NCBI GenBank assembly: GCA_002811675.1
Contig: PDIM01010272.1
Location: forward strand, 171,468 to 203,982
Direction of reading: 5' to 3'
Source of the DNA: Ichthyosporea sp. XGB-2017a
Taxonomy: Eukaryota; Opisthokonta; Ichthyosporea
Length of the DNA: 32,515 bases
The notes under the pieces are model-generated. The model had not been told where the DNA came from. It searched no databases and saw only the letters and a program-made list of their open reading frames with translations. Shown in pieces: positions 20,601-29,951 of the stretch; the stretch's first letter is position 1; each line of letters starts with the position of its first letter. The translations under genes were made by a program, and so were the position numbers.

Positions 20601-21201
20601 GGAAAAGGTTGCGAAACATTTTCACACAATGTCAATGGACTATTTTGGACGCAAGAACAGTAATTTGGATATCGAGCTGTTTTCCATGGCCATTAACAAA
20701 TACTCTCTATTGATGAAATGTGTTATAACGTCAGTCAGTGAAGGAATATCAAGTGCCTATAACACCTTTAGAGCAGCCCAAGGGTGCGAAGTGTGCTGCA
20801 AGGCACTTAACAACAAGGCATTTGCAAGCACACTTCCGCAGTCATTTTTTGATTCTCTGATGAAGTCTTGTGCTATTTCATTGAGTAAGATCGCCTCTTC
20901 TAGTTCCGCTAAGCCAACTCAGATTAAGACTGTGATGAAGTGCATTAGAAGAGGATGTGAAGTGAGCAAATTTGCTCCTGAGGGAATGCAAGCCGTGTAT
21001 GAAAATATTAAAACGGTAAAGGGGGCTTCGGGATATGAAAAACAAATTAACGCCATCAAAACCCTTCTTCAGTCGAAACCCGAAAGAGAAGAGAATGACA
21101 TTAAGACACCAAAAGCGAAGAAAACAAAGACACCGAAGAAAAGAAAGGAGCCTTCTTCTGGGTCGAAGTCTGTTTCTAAGAAGAAGAAGACCTCAAAATG
21201 A
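17620..21201 (+). CDS. MYBBP1A: MYBBP1A / Pol5 (DNA polymerase phi family) nucleolar protein
   Basis: Single exon, 1193 residues; a second ATG at 17653 is also possible. The N-terminus VLDHFWNLASNEQEVRSQAA and YALKRLVRGLSSSRDSARQGF match the start of the family, where the human protein has a similar FFWDIA and YALKRLITGL. An alpha-helical (HEAT-like) body follows. Two acidic blocks lie at about 727-793 (runs of Glu) and 810-839 (DEDESEDEMDDDAMM). The second resembles the conserved Asp/Glu-Met segment after which the helical part resumes. The C-terminus (1155-1193) is Lys-rich with nucleolar-localisation character. Despite the old name it is not a polymerase; yeast Pol5 and animal MYBBP1A act in the nucleolus in rRNA synthesis and ribosome assembly. 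AATAAA is at 21221-21226. Confidence 0.9.
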   Translation: MTALVEQKEEAMAPTGVKRAEGVLDHFWNLASNEQEVRSQAALSLVVSLQGSQKSYEAEEEKHEEGEMCPDIAYALKRLVRGLSSSRDSARQGFCQALCELLVVFKDILDCEDVYSAINESIEISGGMKGVEQKDAYFGRIFGLLAIINSGLISSKGANEDCVKNVAKDLFTYAGKKSYLVEVCYQGLICMLDFCESGEQLQSVFLPLIEEHSFSKPTWTVDDLWLAISVQNKFPDVNFSSSFSGFRSSNLLSVENMKDLGNLLKESSYCHPKIHSIWSLFADKICQQGKMLNSDEVLLLREFWTVVIDGMLMVSSNERQFLGFGIFELFVSEINPEHVSILLSDNILKKLINCYSHKESKRPGIESVAYLSKCGRKVMKLLFDVVEKSNNSRLSIAVVSKFLGSKTNAIRNMPVFKDSLTKMMSGLSKEGVDEYFTYLMNVYVEPNKVFDLGEESSTSEANCFEQHRRWCLDQAVSLLKNENVPATDESKMKLAKFLLFNSYFTVESAKKVKSDKIIVQCAAISPKLNEKEVNYCKEKLNTVLSEFTGASNSSKHAKDGQETSSPNGKNLYETVIFAHDVAGKKGIKTNSSESAEVTELRKVAFSYIKKCKDDKSDKQKQGFMLLFSHMYFQVLNGESEAADLLSEIASCYDSVYGEKEETDEDEPAFIEVLSEILLTFLSKESHLLKVVVENVFTMFASEMTLKALKSLTEVISSANDKEAHDNLFEMEEDVSEEEEEEDEEEIGSSDKEEQLKDTSDSDSEEELVWSGDEAEEEDSAVDSDDEEVDPIFREKVKKALGSALGKFDDTENPADEDESEDEMDDDAMMQIDEMLSSVFKEQSQLGKKNEEKERKQQLIHFKIRAASMLDIYLKGMKKSDKNPQVIFAILPLLKAIKTNKSEKTGSALATKCQRILNTHFGKTSQFVRASENAVKEYLSVESVGSILDALFEWLPKETDKEMSKMIQVGILFVIGICLRGVSGEGQVSESVLDLEKVAKHFHTMSMDYFGRKNSNLDIELFSMAINKYSLLMKCVITSVSEGISSAYNTFRAAQGCEVCCKALNNKAFASTLPQSFFDSLMKSCAISLSKIASSSSAKPTQIKTVMKCIRRGCEVSKFAPEGMQAVYENIKTVKGASGYEKQINAIKTLLQSKPEREENDIKTPKAKKTKTPKKRKEPSSGSKSVSKKKKTSK

Positions 21202-21904
21202 TTGAGTAGTGTTAAGACGAAATAAACGATAAAATCAATTAAACTGTTTGCTCAACATTGTTATTTCAAGTTTGTGAATTCATTCATTAAACCAAGAATG
21301 CTTTTTTAAAAACGAAAATGGGCGTATCTAGCACTTCAGAAAAACTTCCACTTTGATCATAATAGAATTATTGTTTCGGATGGCTCTTTATAAACTCTTC
21401 AACAACTTTAGAAAAAGCTAGCGGTCTTCCAAAATAAGCACCGACACATGTTGTGGTAACAATCACTCCACTGCCTACCAGTAAATAATATTTCTGCCGA
21501 CCACTCATTCCCCAAACCAAACGAAAAAAAGACAAACTCCTAAAAACGGGATTTGGTTAAAGGATGCCTCTAACTTACAAATGATAAAATTTGGATTCAA
21601 AAAAAAAGAAAAAAATTAACGAAACAAAACCAAGAGGTTTATCAGAGTACGCTAAACCGAGGCGCTCCACAACACACGTGTCCCTTTCTGGAGTTTCTCA
21701 ACTCTCAAGGGCAATCGATCAGTTTTACGAGCCACGCTTGACGCTTGCCTCTTCACTATGCAAGGAAACTCTGTATGTCTAATGACTCTTCTAATGACTC
21801 GTCTTCAGTCGGGTCTTTGCATAGCTGTGCAGTCTAATGGCATGGCGGCCCTGTACTTTTTAAGTTCTAATAGAAAAAAATACTTTTATTCTTTAAGAAT
21901 ATTC
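21202..21904. other. Intergenic between MYBBP1A and PPR-like gene
   Basis: The convergent genes leave about 700 bases. Apart from the small minus-strand reading frame at 21368-21508, described separately, nothing coding is recognised. The remainder (about 21590-21900) may be leader or promoter of that small gene. Confidence 0.5.
21368..21508 (-). CDS. Possible single-pass membrane microprotein (46 residues)
   Basis: ATG at 21508, TAA at 21370-21368. The product starts MSGRQKYYLLVGSGVIVT, has one hydrophobic helix (about residues 7-27), then a short soluble tail (RPLAFSKVVEEFIKSHPKQ). The layout, a short N-terminus, one helix and a basic amphipathic tail, is that of small mitochondrial inner-membrane or ER proteins, but I recognise no family. 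Upstream on the minus strand GTAAGT (about 21580) and a pyrimidine-rich TTTTTAG (about 21540) could bound a 5' UTR intron. Without a homologue the ORF could still be chance. Confidence 0.4.
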   Translation of the reverse strand: MSGRQKYYLLVGSGVIVTTTCVGAYFGRPLAFSKVVEEFIKSHPKQ

Positions 21905-24299
21905 TTATTCTTTCTCTGGCTTGACTAATGGCTGCTCAAGAACAGTCTTCAGAATCAGTTCCGTTTCTGCTGTCTTTAATTTGTCAACAACAGGAGAAGG
22001 GTCTGGAAACAATACCCGCAAAGAGCGCTTCTCTTCTGAGTCAACCTGTCCCTCGAATAGGGAGTCGAAATCTAGAATATCCACACTTACACGATCTGTG
22101 ACCTCAAAATCTTCGAAGTTCATGGCAGACAAACCAACATACTCATTTTCGGCTAACCGTTGTGATCCAGGACTTTTCTGAGATCTTTCCACTAAGCGGC
22201 GTTTAAGTTTTTTTACTTCCCTTTCCTCGAAGTACAATCGGAGGCACGTTCCTTTATCGAGTCCTGAAGCATCCTCCACAATAAAGCTGCTCATTTTCTC
22301 CAATTCACAATCATCAAGAATTCTGTTCAGAATGTCTTTTGGGAATAGTCTGTGATAAGGAAGCCGCTCTTTAATGTCCTTCACAGTATCTTCCGATACC
22401 CCCAAATACCCAAAATTTGGAACTCCTTTGGCCTCCACGATACTTTCCATCACTTTAATGGCCCAAAGTCGCTTGGAACGTCTATAGTTTACTAATTTAC
22501 CTCCCTCCCAAGAACAAATGCTTTTAAACAATTCCAAATTTCCTGTAACCATACAAAACCTCAGTGCCCATTGCACATGTTGCATTGTCCAACCGTTGCA
22601 TTCATTTAAATTCTTTACAACCACCGGTACAATATTTGGGCTGCGATGCCGCAACACATCAGCCCATTTTAACAACTGAAGGGCCAATGCAGAATCTTCT
22701 TGTTTCAAATTATAATGTGATGTATAGGTCAGGTACATTTCTGGTGTAGTACTTTCTGATGCTAGTAGGGATGCAGCAACAATACTTTGAAGGCCTTTGT
22801 TTTTTTCTAAATCGAACAAGGTGCGTAAGCAACTATAAATACCCAATAACTGGTTAACATCAGTTTGATACGCTTCAAGAATGGCCTTGATGTTAGTCAG
22901 GGAAGGATATACGCCCATGTCGATCATTTTTTGAAAAACAACAATAGGGGGAACCCTCCTTCGTTTCATCGATACTACATCAAATATATTTACATTAGAA
23001 GTATCAATGACCAGCCGTTTGAATGAATTGTTTCCAAATGGTTGCAGCTTCGGCTCCGACATCACTTCTTCCATCAGGCAAGAGATCTGCTTACTTTCTG
23101 ACGCAGACTCTTCGCGCGAAAACCCAATATTGTCGCTTCTAAGAACATGTTCCTTGCATATGACTAACAGATGCTGAAAAATGGAGCGGGATAAGTCCCT
23201 GTTGGTGTTTTTAAGAAAGTCAAGAATGTCAGTTGCTCCTCTGAGATGATTGGCTTGTAGCGCCACGCCTATTATAAAAATGGTGATTTTTAACGCATGC
23301 GTGAGTGAGAAAAACATTTCTAAAAAGAAGTGTGGTACATGACAACGCATATTGTCATCATAACTTACCCAGAAGTTCACTATGAAACAATTTAGTTTCA
23401 GGTATATGAATGTCTAAAATGCCATTTAGCATTTTATCAAGGCTCATTTCAAATATTTTAACCCCCCTCACCGCAGCAAGCTTGTACATGTACAGGGCCG
23501 CCAGGGCCGACTTTACATATGTTCTCTTCAATGTTTCAGTTAACGGTACAAGCAATTCTCCAATAGACTCTTTATGAATTCTTCCGTTTGCCCCAGCCAT
23601 TAGTCTATCTAATCCCAAGAGAAAGTAATGGAGTTCCCTAATACTTTTCGGTTTAACGGCATCCCTTCCCCACAAAACCACTGATTTTACATCCCGCTCG
23701 TTTCCCAAATGAAAGGCACACCTTAAATATGTCATCAACTGCCTCCAAGACCCACATTCTTCGCCGTTGAGGATTGAAAGCAGCTGTTCACTGAAACGGC
23801 CCGGAGGAGCAACATATAGACTCGTTTTCTTTAGCGCAAGTATGAACTCGAAATCAAAGAAGTTTTTCTGCTGGAATTCTACAGCAATCAAAGCGAGTTT
23901 CTCTAAGCTCGCTTGGAATTTGCTGCGCTTGTATGCATTTGGCTGCCAAGTCATTAGATTCATCAAAAACATTGCATCGTTTCTTGTGAGATTTTTGTAA
24001 AATCCATTTCCCACATCAGAATCCCGACATTCTTTGACAACGAAATCAAATAAATTCCTTTTTCGCGAATACAAACAGGCATCTTTGAATCTTCCCCTGG
24101 ACCCACTAGTCTTCATATGCACGTCTGTGTGACTCCCATCTTCACCGCACATTCGTGACAGTGAAAAAAAAAAGCGACTGTTGCGTCTCCACCCAATACC
24201 CAGGTCACAATGACCTTCCCATCCCACAGTTAGAGGAGAAATTCTACCCCTCAGCGTCCCCTGTAGCCGTCTATGAGGGAACAACTGTCTGAACATCAT
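21905..24299 (-). CDS. Mitochondrial helical-repeat (PPR-like) protein, putative
   Basis: Two exons: 24299-23369 and 23268-21905, with a GTAAGT donor and an ATAATAG acceptor; 764 residues. The frame extends five codons upstream only through non-ATG codons, so the start is the ATG pair at 24299/24296. The N-terminus is Arg-rich with few acids (MMFRQLFPHRRLQGTLRGR), as for a mitochondrial presequence. The body is all-helical with short repeated units, for example FQKMIDMGVYPSLTNIKAIL, which has the spacing of a pentatricopeptide helix pair (a fixed-Pro turn after GVYP). The C-terminus is acidic and ends in LVKPEKE. A role in organelle RNA metabolism or ribosome function is inferred from this architecture; no specific family is recognised. 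Confidence 0.6.
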
Positions 24300-24389
24300 G
24301 TCCTGATACAACGACTAGACTCGTAACCCGTTCACTCGCGTTTTGTTTATCTCCAACTGCAACTCTTTTCCCCGGGAAACACTTCCCTA

Positions 24390-24398
24390 TCTATATAG
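24390..24398 (-). promoter_or_regulatory. TATA-like element upstream of PPR-like gene
   Basis: On the minus strand CTATATAGA lies about 95 bases before the ATG of the PPR-like gene. The position fits a TATA box, but this is sequence resemblance only. Confidence 0.25.
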
Positions 24399-24399
24399 C

Positions 24400-24570
24400 A
24401 CAGCACATCATCAAACGAATCAAACGATCCATCATCAAACGCAAACGATCATTATCAGAAAATGATCCTACTTCTCCGTTTCAAATACAAAAGTACCAAA
24501 AATCATAAAACCAGCAGCCAAAAAAAAAGAAACAAAGAAAAATAAAAAATAAGCTTCGTCCAACGTCCAA

Positions 24571-24666
<96 letters not shown>

Positions 24667-25013
24667 TTGGGAGAAAAAAAAAAAAAAGAAAAAGAAAAAA
24701 AATTTGAGTTGAGTTGTTCCTCCGCTGAGACACTAAAAAAAGGAAGAAGCGAAAAAAATTTGTTGTTGTTTTTATTTCTTTGGAGATTTGAGATTTTCTG
24801 TTCCTGTGTGATTTGCTTTTATTTTTTTTTCTTAGGCACCTTTTGAATTTATAAAACACTTGTGAGTCGAGTGCTTTTTTTAAAAAAAGAAAGAGAAAAA
24901 GGAGCAGTACAGCCCTCGCCTAAATCCCACCCTACAGAAGCTGAAATATACATAAGTGCATATCCAAGACCTCAATTAGTTTGTTCCAAATCGACGCACA
25001 AAGTTAAGCACAA
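24400..25013. other. Intergenic between divergent PPR-like gene and LIS1
   Basis: A-rich to T-rich sequence holding the 91-base A tract and further impure A runs (24673-24705). Short CATCATCAAACG repeats lie around 24406-24450. No gene is recognised; the last 100 bases are probably the LIS1 leader. Confidence 0.6.
24573..24663 (+). repeat. 91-base poly(A) tract
   Basis: An uninterrupted run of 91 A, preceded by a CGTCCAACGTCCAACT direct duplication and followed by GGCTTGGGAG and shorter impure A runs. No reverse-transcriptase-derived gene body is visible upstream. It may be a retroposed tail, a slippage-prone microsatellite, or an assembly-length artefact. Confidence 0.95.
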
Positions 25014-26618
25014 ATGGGGCTTTCTGATAGACAAAAGGACGATCTGTAAGTACCCGACGAACCCACGTATAGTGTAGAGTTTTATCCTTATGAACCATTC
25101 TAACGAACCCTTCCTATTACCCATGCGTATAGGCACCGGGCAGTGTACGAGTACCTGGCCAAGAGTGGGTGTCCCCAGGAGGTGTGTGCCGGGTTTGCAG
25201 GGCATTACAGGGTGGACACAGCCAAGGCAGCCTCCTCGTCCTCCTCTGCGGGGAGCACCCTGCTGGAGAAGAAGTGGACGTCTGTGGTGCGGCTGCAGAA
25301 GAAGGTGATGGAGCTGGAGGCGCGGTGTGGGGAGCTAGAGAAGGAGGTGAAGGAGTATGGAGGTGCGGGAGGAGGAGGGGATGTGTTTAGGAGAAATGGG
25401 GGGGCGAGTATCGAGGAGTGGATCCCAAGACCCCCGGCTAGGTGCACTCTAAGTGGCCACCGGGGGCCCATCACCCGGGTGCTGTTCCATCCCGTGTTCA
25501 GTGTGGTGGCCACCGCGAGTGAGGACGCGACTATTAAGATCTGGGACTATGAGAGCGGGGAGTATGAGAGGACACTGAAAGGGCACACAAATGCAGTAAA
25601 TGATATCGCCTTTAGTGGCACTGGAGAATTGAGGGGAGCAAAGAATAAGAATAAGGGGGGTGCTAGTAAGAGCAGCAGGGCAGAAGTGTTGCTCGCAAGC
25701 TGCAGTGCAGATCTCACTGTCAAGTTGTGGGACTTTACTCAGACCTTTGAGTGTACAAAAACTATGCATGGGCACGATCATAATGTGAGTTCTGTGTGTT
25801 TTATGGGCCACGAGGGTGATTATGACATGAATGACCACAGTGGCAGCAATGCTGGGACTCCTGGTGGAGATGGCAGTGCGTTTCTTATCTCTTCCAGCAG
25901 GGACCAGACCATTAAAGTATGGGAAACCGCCTCAGGGTACTGTGTGCGAACACTAGGCGGGCACACGGATTGGGTGCGGATGGTGCGAATCGGTTACAGT
26001 AGCAGCTATGGAGGAGGAGGAGGGACAAATGCATCATCTCCTTTATCTCTATCACCAGCGCCATCTCGAGCGGCAGCAGGAGGAGGTGCCGGATCATCCC
26101 ATCGCACCTGGCTTGCATCCGCTTCCAGTGACCACACCATTCGCTTGTGGAATCCCTATACAGGGGAATGTCGGCACGAGCTTCGGGGGGAGCATGAGCA
26201 TGTGATTGAGTGCCTGGCGTTTAGCAATGAGTATGTGGGCAAGTATATCACCGGGGATCAGCAAGAGTCTGCTGTATCTGCGTCTGCTGCGTCACAACAG
26301 CAACAACTCTTCCTAGCTAGTGGGGCGCGTGATAAGCGAATTGTGCTGTGGGACTGCATCACCGGGCAGTCGCTATGCGTGTTAGCGGGGCATGATAACT
26401 GGGTGCGGGGCCTGTACTTCCACCCACGCGGGAAATTCCTCATATCCTGCTCCGATGATAAAACCGTCCGAGTGTGGGATCTTAGCAATAACAATCGAAA
26501 CTCGAAAACAATAGAGGCGCACTCACATTTTGTCACCTGCCTGGACTTTCATCACAAATCCCCCTACGTGGCAACGGGCAGCGTCGACAATACATTGAAG
26601 ATTTGGGAATGCAGGTAG
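25014..26618 (+). CDS. PAFAH1B1: LIS1 (PAFAH1B1) dynein regulator
   Basis: Two exons, 25014-25045 and 25133-26618; 505 residues, longer than the 410 of human LIS1. The tiny first exon encodes [11 protein letters not shown], the start of the LisH motif; the GTAAGT donor splits a Leu codon. [20 protein letters not shown] is the invariant coiled coil, then EWIPRPP and seven WD40 repeats ending with [14 protein letters not shown], the exact family C-terminus. Hallmarks such as [11 protein letters not shown] and GHDNWVRG are intact. The extra length comes from Gly/Ser/Ala-rich insertions in propeller loops (about 172-190, 233-255 and 300-330) and one between coiled coil and propeller. LIS1 with NudE binds the dynein motor and promotes active dynein-dynactin complexes. 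The gene is markedly more G/C-rich than its neighbours. Confidence 0.97.
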
Positions 26619-27131
26619 TGAGGGTTGCAAACTTGAACAAAGGGACTTTCTTGTGGACATTAAAACCTATGCAACTACGAGTCTGATTATATAATGAGTT
26701 GCAAATCCTTTAGCTTAGTTAAAGAAAAATCAAAACTATAAACCATTAATTCACTTCAATGTGCCTTGATGTATTTGTGAACAACGTTTGTTTTTCTTTT
26801 ACATTTAAATACTACATTTTATTTATCAAAATACAAACAACGTGCATGAACTGGTTCCTCTGTTTTCCACTGTGCTTTGTTTTGTTTTGTTGCTTTTTAC
26901 ACCAAACTGTGGAAATATACTTTGTACAACAAAGTGAAATACATCCCTTATATACATTATATACATTTTTTTTGTTTTTTTTTGTTTTTTGCTCTTTTCT
27001 TTTCTGTTCTCTTGCTTGCTCTTTTTTCTTTTCGTCTATCAACGATGGCATATAACACTAGAAAAATAAAAGGCAATATGCACCGCTACTTTGTCCCTCG
27101 ACTCTCGAAAAAAGAAGCTATGTAGTTGAAT
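26619..27131. other. Intergenic between convergent LIS1 and ankyrin genes
   Basis: A/T-rich 3' regions of two convergent genes, with T-runs near 26960-27020. No coding sequence, RNA gene or repeat family recognised. Confidence 0.6.
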
Positions 27132-29951
27132 TCAGTCGTGTGAAGACACACGAGACCTGCGACGGGCAACAATCACAGTCTCTTTTAACACATCATGGTA
27201 CAAAATATCATCCATCAAGTCAGAAGAGCCGCCGTTTTCTTGTGGGACTTCAGCAACATTCGAATTTTGATATGGGTGATCGTTAGCATCCAGCTGGCCC
27301 ACCAATGGTGGCATCGGGCTATTGTCATCCTCTGATGATAACGTACCGGAGGTTACACGACGACGTCGGCCAGACGAACGGCGTCTAACTGAATGAAACG
27401 ATCGCGACGGTCGACGAGCACGACCAGATGAGAGGCTGCTCTCGTCATTTTGCAGGTCATCATCTGGATAGGAGAATCTTCTGACCCGGCGATGATATGC
27501 ATCCGCGTGGCCTGACACGGTCTCTTCCTCCACCTCTTTCTTAGTCTGCTCCTCCAAAGCCTTCACTGCTTTCACATAGTCCGAGCGCAGGTGGTCATGC
27601 AGCCACTGCAAAATGTGAACGTGGCCATTTTGCATTGCCACGCGGAGGATTCGTGGTGACAATTGTGCCACTCGCCTGGCAGATACAACTTGGATTCCTC
27701 CAGAAGATGGCAAAGTTCCTCGACTGCTGCCAGAGGAACCCTTCTCAGTTCTATTGCTGGCTTTGCCGTTTGGCTTGCAGATATCTACAAGTCCGCCTGT
27801 GAGGAGCCACGCAAGGATGCGCAGGTGACCTAATGAGGCGGCCAGGTAAGTAATATCCCCAAGCAAATTAGCCATCTGGGAATGATTGGCGGTGGCCGGA
27901 TACTCAGCACGGATTGAACTCAGGTAATGATCAAACAGCCATTTCACGGATTCTAGATTTCCATTGAGCACAGCTTCGGTAAGGGCCCGTTTAGAGCATC
28001 CTTCGCGGCGATGCTTGCGGAGGTAGTTGCACACATCCAAGTGCCCATTTGCTGCCGCGAAATTCATCGCACTCTTTGTGCAAAGTGGACCACTCGGGGG
28101 GCTTTTAATCAGTTTTGATGGCAGAACAACCTGGTCCAGCCACGCTACCACATCTAAATGTCCATTTGCGGCAGCTCTGTCCATAGCATAACTACTACAC
28201 ATGCTCACCTGATTCTCATGCAACCACTTCAACACATCCAGATGACCATTCTCCGCCGCCCCGTTCATTGCATCCCGCGTAGCTCCCTCACTACGATTGG
28301 CATACAGCCACTGGACCATTTCCAGATGGCCCTTTGATGCTGCTCGATCAATCGCATCGCTTGTGCACCTCATCCCTTCCCTTTGCAACCACTGCACCAC
28401 GTCCAGATGACCATGTGCCGCTGCATTGTCCATTACATAGGGGGAGCATATCTGGCGATTCTTATTATCCCCATTGTCCACCTCCCAAATGTACTTGAGC
28501 ACATCCAGATGTCCATTCCCTGCTGCCAGATACATCGCATCCTCACTACAGCCCTCGCTCCTGTTCTCATGCAACCACCGAACAACATCCAAATGGCCGC
28601 GGCCGCATGCCCAATCCATGGCGCTAGTAGTGCATTTATCATGAGGGCGATTGGCCGTCAGCCACTGCACCATCCTCAGATGATTATTCCCTGCTGCATT
28701 CCGAAGTGCATACTCATTGCATCCCTCATCCCGATTTTCATGAAGCCACTGTACCACATCTATATGGCCCATCTCTGCGGCCCAATTCATCGCATTCACT
28801 GTGCACCCCTCATTGCGATGACTATGCAACCACTGGATCAACGCAAGATGCCCATTCTTAGCTGCATAGTCCATGGCATCGGTGGTACAGATGGCGGATT
28901 CAGCCCCGCGCAGAAGACCACATGATGAAGCGTGGTGATAACTCTGCTGGTAATGAGCAGCTTCATTTGGTGAGGATACTGAAGGGAAAATCTCATTCAG
29001 CCACTCGACTACATCAGCATGGCCATACGCTGCAGCAATATTCATCAGTCGGATATCAAAATCACAACAAAACTCCTCGTCTTCATCTACGATACCATTT
29101 TCCTCCATCATAACCACCCCATCATCCCCCTCTTCTTCCTCTCCCTCCTCTTCCACATCAGATAACGGAGGACGGTGCATATGAAGTCCACGATGATGCT
29201 TCTCCTCAAAGTCCTGGTCGTCCACAAACGAGGCGAGGAACTCATAATACCTCCGGAAGCCCTCTGTGTGTGTATACATCCACTGCAGCACCTGCAAGGA
29301 TCCTTTCTTACATGCCAGTTCCAGGATATCCTTGCTCTCATCATCTTCAAACTCACACTTTTGCAGGAGTGTGCTGTTGACTGCGGCTAAAGCCCCGGAT
29401 GAACTTCCACTAGCAAGGGAGGCATTGGTACTGCTGGGCATTGCCGCTGCGGCTGTTATCAGTAATTGGTTATAGTTATTCACAGCAGCCGCATTGCTGT
29501 TCATTGTGGTTTCCTTCTCCCCGAAAAACACATTCTTGCGCAGGCCACGAAGCACCCGCACGGGATTATCAGACACCACTGCATTGATCAACTTTGCCTC
29601 GGGATATAACACATCCTCAATGGTCGCCTCAAAGAGAAATCGCTCCAGGGAGGAGTCACAGGTGACCACTGACCCGGCCACAGAGCCAAACAGGAAGAGA
29701 TCCCCTCCCTCTGCCTCTTTGTCCCTCTCCAGGCGAGAGTACTCGAGGAGATTCAGCAGCGTGTCCCGGTTACAGAACTGGAGAATCTTCAACAGGACCT
29801 CGTCAGGGAGATTCTGTTTAGGAGTGGTGGCCTTTTGTCCCGTGGGATTGTGAGTGGCATTGGCATTGTTGTGGTTGGCCAAGGAAGGGAGATTTGCTTT
29901 TTGTGAATGGAAGAGGATATCATTACCATCCACAGAAGTTAAAACACTCAT
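27132..29951 (-). CDS. Large ankyrin-repeat protein with F-box-like N-terminus
   Basis: Intronless, 939 residues from the ATG at 29951; the open frame upstream is only A/T homopolymer. NLPDEVLLKILQFCNRDTLLNLL at about 47-69 resembles an F-box. From about 190 to 830 there are a dozen or more ankyrin repeats of the kind with unit AMNWAAEMGHIDVVQWLHEN followed by R.EGC. This subtype expands hugely in amoebae, oomycetes and giant viruses. Two low-complexity inserts break the array, one acidic (about 255-290) and one Ser/Asn-rich near the start. The C-terminus is Arg/Ser-rich (VRRRSSGRRRR), like an SR-type tail or nuclear signal. If the F-box is real, it would be an SCF substrate adaptor; otherwise a scaffold. 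The antisense strand carries a 180-codon open frame that is only a shadow. Confidence 0.85.
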   Translation of the reverse strand: MSVLTSVDGNDILFHSQKANLPSLANHNNANATHNPTGQKATTPKQNLPDEVLLKILQFCNRDTLLNLLEYSRLERDKEAEGGDLFLFGSVAGSVVTCDSSLERFLFEATIEDVLYPEAKLINAVVSDNPVRVLRGLRKNVFFGEKETTMNSNAAAVNNYNQLLITAAAAMPSSTNASLASGSSSGALAAVNSTLLQKCEFEDDESKDILELACKKGSLQVLQWMYTHTEGFRRYYEFLASFVDDQDFEEKHHRGLHMHRPPLSDVEEEGEEEEGDDGVVMMEENGIVDEDEEFCCDFDIRLMNIAAAYGHADVVEWLNEIFPSVSSPNEAAHYQQSYHHASSCGLLRGAESAICTTDAMDYAAKNGHLALIQWLHSHRNEGCTVNAMNWAAEMGHIDVVQWLHENRDEGCNEYALRNAAGNNHLRMVQWLTANRPHDKCTTSAMDWACGRGHLDVVRWLHENRSEGCSEDAMYLAAGNGHLDVLKYIWEVDNGDNKNRQICSPYVMDNAAAHGHLDVVQWLQREGMRCTSDAIDRAASKGHLEMVQWLYANRSEGATRDAMNGAAENGHLDVLKWLHENQVSMCSSYAMDRAAANGHLDVVAWLDQVVLPSKLIKSPPSGPLCTKSAMNFAAANGHLDVCNYLRKHRREGCSKRALTEAVLNGNLESVKWLFDHYLSSIRAEYPATANHSQMANLLGDITYLAASLGHLRILAWLLTGGLVDICKPNGKASNRTEKGSSGSSRGTLPSSGGIQVVSARRVAQLSPRILRVAMQNGHVHILQWLHDHLRSDYVKAVKALEEQTKKEVEEETVSGHADAYHRRVRRFSYPDDDLQNDESSLSSGRARRPSRSFHSVRRRSSGRRRRVTSGTLSSEDDNSPMPPLVGQLDANDHPYQNSNVAEVPQENGGSSDLMDDILYHDVLKETVIVARRRSRVSSHD

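Noticed and set aside
24503-24859. 118-codon minus-strand open frame with a long Phe run
   Set aside because: It is produced by the poly(A) tract; no ordinary protein composition.
28383-28925. 180-codon open frame on the plus strand
   Set aside because: It is the antisense of the ankyrin repeats; its periodic His/Pro/Ile composition mirrors the repeat codons.
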